Below, piece by piece: positions 4,108-7,136 of a stretch of 7,136 nt of DNA (position 1 is the first letter of the stretch; every line of letters begins with the position of its first letter). A model generated the notes under the pieces. It was not told where the DNA came from and searched no databases. It saw only the letters and a list, made by a program, of their open reading frames with translations. Source of the stretch: Candidatus Chloroheliales bacterium (GTDB lineage Bacteria; Chloroflexota; Chloroflexia; QHBQ01); assembly GCA_003243865.1 (NCBI GenBank), contig QHBQ01000291.1, positions 1-7,136 on the forward strand, written 5' to 3'. The position numbers and the translations under genes were made by a program.

Positions 4108-5167
4108 CATCGGCACGATTCGTGCCACTTTCGGCTGCTTGCGCCAGCATTTGCGTTATGTTAGCAATCTGCACGGTGAAGTTGTCCAGCTTATTCAGGC
4201 ACTCGCTCTGTATGCCCGCGAGGTCGTGCACGTCCTGCAATGGGTCGGTGTTCTCATACAGGATGCGGATCAGCCAATCGGTCAGGTCAACCAGGTAGCG
4301 ACGTTGAAAGTAGAAGGCAAACTGCAGCGGGTCGAGTGCGGTTGCGCCACCTGCTTGCTGATAGACAGTGAGGAAGTCGGCAAAGTGACGGTCGCTAAAG
4401 GTTTGCAGGTCATGCTCCGGTGGTGCGAGGGTGATGTCCTCCCAGTCGAGGATGTACACCCTACCTGCCGCATCCACCATATTATTGTCGCCGCCCATGT
4501 CGGTGTGGCAGAGTACCAGTGACGTAGCCCGCGCCCTGGCGGTGTCGGCAAGCTGCTCGGTGTCGGCCAGCCGGTCGAGCAGCGCATCACGGCGGGGCAG
4601 CAGCAGGTCGCGCAGGGCAATTTGGCCGGGGCGGTGCAGCGGGCCAATCAGGTTGAGGGCAGCAAGTCCGCGCCGCAGATCGTCAGCAAAGCGCATCTCG
4701 AAAGCTGCCGCTGGTGGTAGCGGTGAGATCAGCAGGTGAGTGGCTCGATGTATGGTGGCAATCGCCCGCGCCAGTTGGTCGCGCACCGGCTTTGGGTAGG
4801 TAGCGGTGTCGTAGGGGAGAGTCTGGCCCTCAATGTAGCGGAAGAGCGTGAGCGCATATTCGCCAAAGCGGTCATGTAGAGCGCCTGCCGATGTGGCAAT
4901 CGGGCATGGCAAATTGCGGAACAGGCCGCGCTCGTATAGTTCGTAGGTAATCGGCAGATACACGCCTAGTTTGGCCTGCTGCGATCGGCCCTGCCTACTG
5001 CCAGGCAGCAGCTTGGCAAAATAGCGGCGGCCATCAGCGCAATCCACCACATAGGCAATGCCCACCTCGCCTAGCGGCACGAAGGTGAGGGCAGTAACAG
5101 GCAGGCCATATGCGCTGCTGATCTGCTGGATCAGGGCAGCGTGATCAATAGGAGGTTCAATTTTCAT
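4100..5167 (-). CDS. APH-family small-molecule kinase, APH(9)/spectinomycin phosphotransferase-like
   Basis: The 355-residue product has the aminoglycoside phosphotransferase/choline kinase fold signature: a likely ATP-binding Lys52 in YFAKLLPG, the catalytic loop CHTDMGGDNN (His221, Asp223, Asn228; H-x-D-x4-N) and the metal-binding Asp241 in ILDWEDITLAPPEHDL. The DW-D/E-x3-LAPPE-x-DL pattern is most like APH(9)-type enzymes, which phosphorylate spectinomycin using ATP. Many relatives phosphorylate other hydroxyl-bearing metabolites, so a resistance role is not established. Length fits the family. The ATG at 5167 lies 12 bp after the PIN gene stop, suggesting co-transcription with that module, although no clear ribosome site is seen. 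The C-terminal codons overlap a palindrome and the ssrA promoter. Confidence 0.8.
   Translation of the reverse strand: MKIEPPIDHAALIQQISSAYGLPVTALTFVPLGEVGIAYVVDCADGRRYFAKLLPGSRQGRSQQAKLGVYLPITYELYERGLFRNLPCPIATSAGALHDRFGEYALTLFRYIEGQTLPYDTATYPKPVRDQLARAIATIHRATHLLISPLPPAAAFEMRFADDLRRGLAALNLIGPLHRPGQIALRDLLLPRRDALLDRLADTEQLADTARARATSLVLCHTDMGGDNNMVDAAGRVYILDWEDITLAPPEHDLQTFSDRHFADFLTVYQQAGGATALDPLQFAFYFQRRYLVDLTDWLIRILYENTDPLQDVHDLAGIQSECLNKLDNFTVQIANITQMLAQAAESGTNRADVV
4112..4126. promoter_or_regulatory. Perfect 15-bp palindrome in the ssrA -35 region
   Basis: GGCACGA (4112-4118) and TCGTGCC (4120-4126) are perfect 7-bp inverted arms around one base. The site lies in the last codons of the kinase gene and just upstream of the ssrA -10 box, where a regulator could act. 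As RNA it could at most form a shorter hairpin, and no T-run follows. Confidence 0.45.
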
Positions 5168-5179
5168 TGTTGCCGCTGG

Positions 5180-5617
5180 CTAGCTCACTGCCAGCTTCGC
5201 CATCAGGTCTGCGGGGCTGAGAACAGGAACAGTAGTTGCACTAAAGCCTTCATCTCTGGTTACAATCGCGTCGAGGCTAGCGATAACCGCGCAGGCAGCC
5301 TGCAGATTATCCTCAAAGTCACTGCCCGTCAACGTGGCAGCCTGCTCCAGGGCGTAGCGATCAACCGTGCAGATCTCCAGCGTCTTCAGACAAGTTACCA
5401 CATCAGTGAGGGCTTCTTGCAAAGCCTTCTCTCCACTCATGTCCTTAACTCGTGTGCGACGACCTATGTAGAACACATCCGTGAGTGAGTTGGCGGTGAT
5501 GTAAATGTTAATCCTACCAGCATCTTTAGCCTGGAACACCTGCTTGGCATCTTCGACGAAAGGTTCACGCTCCAACAGCAGGTCGAGCAGAACGTTGGTG
5601 TCTAGTAGGATGTTCAT
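5180..5617 (-). CDS. PIN-domain ribonuclease, VapC-like toxin (PIN_3 type)
   Basis: The 145-residue product opens with LLDTNVLLDLLLEREP, typical of PIN_3 proteins, giving the first metal-binding acid at Asp6. Other likely active-site positions are the ANSLTDVFYI segment (residues 42-51), the acidic cluster Asp100-Glu102-Asp103 (SDFEDNLQ) and Asp122 in IVTRDEGF. PIN toxins are magnesium-dependent RNases that cut tRNA, rRNA or mRNA; the target here is unknown. The ATG overlaps the stop of the upstream gene by one base (TGATG), so translation is probably coupled. The length is normal and all expected acids appear intact, so the toxin should be active if expressed. Confidence 0.88.
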   Translation of the reverse strand: MNILLDTNVLLDLLLEREPFVEDAKQVFQAKDAGRINIYITANSLTDVFYIGRRTRVKDMSGEKALQEALTDVVTCLKTLEICTVDRYALEQAATLTGSDFEDNLQAACAVIASLDAIVTRDEGFSATTVPVLSPADLMAKLAVS

Positions 5618-5958
5618 CAGCTGTATTTCTTCATGCGGTGTTCATCCAACCACTGGGCTACTTCTTCATCGCTTGGCGCGGGATGGCTAGTCTTCATTCG
5701 ACCAAGTAGCAGCTTCAGGCTATTGTGCTTGAGGTCTTCCTCGTTAGCCACCGTAAATGTGGAACGTTGCTCAGATGAATAGACCCGCTGGCCGATTGTA
5801 TCAGCCACCTCGCGGAGCAAGGCAGCCAGCATCGGGAGAGGTAGATTGTGAACTACCTCAACAATGCTCTCGTAGTGAGCCTGCGTGGACTGCCCGCTAG
5901 TTTCAGCCTGTGCGCTGCTCTGTGGCAACTGCCTGGTGTCTGAGGATGTCTGTATCAT
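5617..5958 (-). CDS. Antitoxin of the PIN-domain module
   Basis: The 113-residue product has a polar, Gln/Ser-rich N-terminus (residues 1-30), a helical middle (YESIVEVVHNLPLPMLAALL, residues about 29-48) and the C-terminal segment PSDEEVAQWLDEHRMKKYS. The last resembles the toxin-binding tail (PSDEE...EHR..KY) seen in antitoxins paired with PIN_3 toxins. No classical ribbon-helix-helix or AbrB motif is evident, so the means of operator binding is unclear. The ATG is preceded by a near-perfect ribosome site, AAGGAGG (5971-5965), 6 nt away, so this gene should be translated well, while the toxin relies on the 1-base overlap. That favours antitoxin excess. Confidence 0.8.
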   Translation of the reverse strand: MIQTSSDTRQLPQSSAQAETSGQSTQAHYESIVEVVHNLPLPMLAALLREVADTIGQRVYSSEQRSTFTVANEEDLKHNSLKLLLGRMKTSHPAPSDEEVAQWLDEHRMKKYS

Positions 5959-5982
5959 GTTACGCCTCCTTATCTGTAGCTA

Positions 5983-5991
5983 ATTATAACA
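5983..5991 (-). promoter_or_regulatory. Extended -10 promoter of the antitoxin/PIN operon
   Basis: The minus strand reads TGTTATAAT (5991-5983): a consensus -10 with the TGn extension. The region 17 bp upstream (CTGATT, at the end of the exporter gene) is a poor -35. The predicted start is near 5976, giving a short leader that carries AAGGAGG. The kinase gene may also be read from here. Confidence 0.6.
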
Positions 5992-6002
5992 TATTTGGCC
6001 CA

Positions 6003-6665
6003 CTAAATCAGACTCCATAGCGCCACCACCCCTGCCACCAGGAAAATCATCCCCGACACCCGATTGACCCACAGCAGCCAGCGGGCGTCGAGCCGCGCCC
6101 GCAGCAGGCTGGTCGCGCCGCTGAGGATGAACCACCACGAGGCCGAGCCAGCGAACACCCCCAGCACCAGCAATGTGGCAGTGGCATAATCGCGGCTGCT
6201 GCTTGCAACGCCGAATACGGCGAACACTGCCGCAAAGCTGAGGATAGTTAGGGGATTGGTGATGGTCAGCAGGAATGAGGAGAGGTATGCACCGAGCAAT
6301 CTTCCCCTAACCCTCTCCCCCGGCGGGGAGAGGGGATCGCTGCCCTTCCTCCCTGATGTAGCAAGGGGGTCTTGTGGTGACGGGTTGGATAGCAGAGTGG
6401 TCACGCCGAGATAGCAGAGGAACAGCCCACCGAGCAGGCCGAGCCAGAAGCGCATCCCAGTCAGCAGCGCGGCAACCGAGGTTAGGCCGAAGCCCGCCAC
6501 GCTAGCATACAACATATCGGCAGTAGCCGTGCCGAGGCCGGTGACAAAGCCGGTCAGCCGCCCGTTCGCCAACGTGCGCCGGATGCACAGCACGCCAATC
6601 GGCCCGACCGGCGCGGCGACGGCGAAGCCGAGCGCCACGCCTTTGAGGAAAAAGCTGGGATCCAT
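6003..6665 (-). CDS. LysE/RhtB-family amino-acid/metabolite exporter with a repeat-derived insertion
   Basis: The 220-residue product has the LysE-family start: a first helix (FLKGVALGFAVAAPVGPIGV, residues about 6-25) with the conserved APVGPIG motif, then RRTLANGRLTGFVTGLGTAT and D50. Predicted membrane helices are roughly 5-27, 38-62, 70-92, 123-150, 160-185 and 198-218, six in total as expected. LysE/RhtB proteins export amino acids or related compounds; the substrate is not predictable here. Residues about 94-122 (NPSPQDPLATSGRKGSDPLS...RVRGR) form an unusual polar loop between helices 3 and 4, partly encoded by a palindromic repeat at 6301-6336. The frame stays open and the downstream LLGAYLSSFLLTITNPLTIL motif is intact. 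AAGGAG (6676-6671) lies 5 nt before the ATG. No promoter is obvious between the smpB terminator and this gene. Confidence 0.87.
   Translation of the reverse strand: MDPSFFLKGVALGFAVAAPVGPIGVLCIRRTLANGRLTGFVTGLGTATADMLYASVAGFGLTSVAALLTGMRFWLGLLGGLFLCYLGVTTLLSNPSPQDPLATSGRKGSDPLSPPGERVRGRLLGAYLSSFLLTITNPLTILSFAAVFAVFGVASSSRDYATATLLVLGVFAGSASWWFILSGATSLLRARLDARWLLWVNRVSGMIFLVAGVVALWSLI
6301..6336. repeat. Palindromic repeat inside the LysE-family gene
   Basis: CCCTCTCCCC (6311-6320) and GGGGAGAGGG (6325-6334) form a perfect 10-bp stem with a CGGC loop. This resembles a widespread class of dispersed intergenic repeats built on CCCTAACCCTCTCCCC. Here it lies in frame in a coding region and gives the peptide DPLSPPGERVRG, the kind of low-complexity peptide such repeats encode when translated. 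Confidence 0.75.
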
Positions 6666-6679
6666 GTATGCTCCTTATC

Positions 6680-6697
6680 TCCCCTCCCTTCAGGGGA
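6680..6697. repeat. Short hairpin just upstream of the exporter ribosome site
   Basis: TCCCCT (6680-6685) and AGGGGA (6692-6697) are 6-bp arms around CCCTTC. Its C/T-rich and G-rich arms resemble the repeat inside the exporter gene. In the mRNA it would sit 3 nt before the AAGGAG site and could affect translation. Confidence 0.4.
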
Positions 6698-6704
6698 TGG
6701 GGGC

Positions 6705-6736
6705 AACAATAAACCCGAACCTGGTGGGGTTCGGGT
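6705..6736 (-). terminator. Rho-independent terminator of smpB
   Basis: On the minus strand ACCCGAACC (6736-6728) and GGTTCGGGT (6721-6713) form a perfect 9-bp stem with a 6-nt loop, followed by TTATTGTT. It lies 34 bp after the smpB stop. The plus-strand side has no T-run. Confidence 0.8.
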
Positions 6737-6770
6737 AGGAGCATGAGATGAGTTTTGGCTAGCACCACAA

Positions 6771-7136
6771 CTAGCGGTGCGCCATCTCACGCTCCGCATC
6801 GCGCTGATTCTCCCGCTCGGCCAACGCCTCGCGCTTGTCGTAGGTGTGCTTGCCGCGAGCCACGCCGATCTCCACCTTCGCCTTGCCCTTCTTGAAGTAG
6901 AGGCGGGTGGGAACCAGGGTCAGCCCCTTCGCTTCGGTCGCCGCTTGCAGCTTGCGGATTTCGCTGTGGTGCAGCAGCAGCTTGCGCGGGCGGATGGGGT
7001 CGTGCTGGAAGTAGACACCCGCCTGCTCGTAGGGAGAGATGTGCATCCCTACCAGCCACAACTCGCCGTTTTCAATACGGGCGTAAGCCTCGCGCAGTTG
7101 CACCTTGCCCGCCCGCAGCGATTTAATCTCGGTGCC
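6771..7136 (-). CDS. smpB: SsrA-binding protein SmpB (partial, 5' end outside window)
   Basis: The minus strand is open from the window edge to TAG at 6773-6771, giving the last 121 residues. The visible product starts GTEIKSLRAGKVQLREAYAR, continues GELWLVGMHISPYEQAG, then RPRKLLLHHSEIRKL, LVPTRLYFKKGKAKVEIGVARGKHTYDKRE and the basic C-terminal tail ending REMAHR. These are the hallmark SmpB motifs. The usual length is about 150-160 residues, so roughly the first 30 are missing. The internal ATG at 7103 is not the start, because GTEIKSLRAGKV upstream is conserved family sequence. SmpB binds the tRNA-like domain of tmRNA, and its C-terminal tail occupies the empty mRNA channel of stalled ribosomes. 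Its partner ssrA lies on the same strand about 2.7 kb downstream. A good terminator follows, so it is probably transcribed separately from the exporter gene. Confidence 0.96.
   Translation of the reverse strand, partial: GTEIKSLRAGKVQLREAYARIENGELWLVGMHISPYEQAGVYFQHDPIRPRKLLLHHSEIRKLQAATEAKGLTLVPTRLYFKKGKAKVEIGVARGKHTYDKREALAERENQRDAEREMAHR

Noticed and set aside
4067..4522. 151-codon plus-strand frame opposite the kinase gene
   Set aside because: It is antisense to the kinase catalytic loop and ssrA promoter; the kinase frame has clear motifs and this one none.
6771..7103. smpB as a complete 110-residue gene starting at the ATG at 7103
   Set aside because: The upstream codons to the window edge encode conserved SmpB sequence (GTEIKSLRAGKV), so the gene continues outside the window.

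Overview
The window looks like chromosomal DNA of a Chloroflexota bacterium, probably class Chloroflexia. I infer this from GC-rich coding sequence, a universal-stress-protein/glucosyl-3-phosphoglycerate synthase fusion, intergenic GTAGGGGCG...CGCCCCTAC-type repeats, GTTGAAA-type tandem repeats and a tmRNA tag ending VALAA. The assignment rests on pattern recognition, not a database search. Both ends of the window cut genes: a MoxR-type AAA ATPase on the left (its 3' part is missing) and smpB on the right (its 5' part is missing).

Left part (1-2950): a leftward MoxR ATPase gene and a rightward 680-residue USP-USP-GpgS fusion gene diverge from a roughly 280-bp region. That region holds two plausible promoters and two mutually inverted GTTGAAA-type repeat arrays. 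The last 11 codons of the fusion gene lie inside a 40-bp sequence that is repeated 73 bp downstream. About 400 bp of non-coding, repeat-rich DNA follows: GC-rich hairpins and a 171-bp element with near-perfect 23-bp inverted ends.

Middle (2870-3710): a compact rightward toxin-antitoxin-like operon with an extended -10 promoter overlapping a 6-bp inverted repeat. It encodes a DUF4258-type protein, a YgiT-type antitoxin-like protein that has lost two of the four usual zinc cysteines, and an undescribed 42-residue protein 3 bp further on. The operon converges on a leftward ssrA gene (tmRNA, 353 nt, encoded CCA, proposed 15-residue tag GKQINGNYNQVALAA), which ends in a rho-independent terminator.

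Right part (4099-7136, all leftward): in transcription order, smpB (partial) with its own terminator, a LysE/RhtB-family exporter carrying a repeat-derived in-frame insertion, a VapBC-like antitoxin/PIN pair with a 1-bp overlap, an APH(9)-like kinase 12 bp behind the PIN gene, and then ssrA. The ssrA -10 box overlaps the kinase stop codon. SmpB and tmRNA, the two partners of trans-translation, are therefore encoded about 2.7 kb apart on the same strand, with one toxin-antitoxin module between them and a second just beyond ssrA. The link is attractive because tmRNA rescues ribosomes stalled on toxin-cut mRNAs, but a functional connection here is inference.
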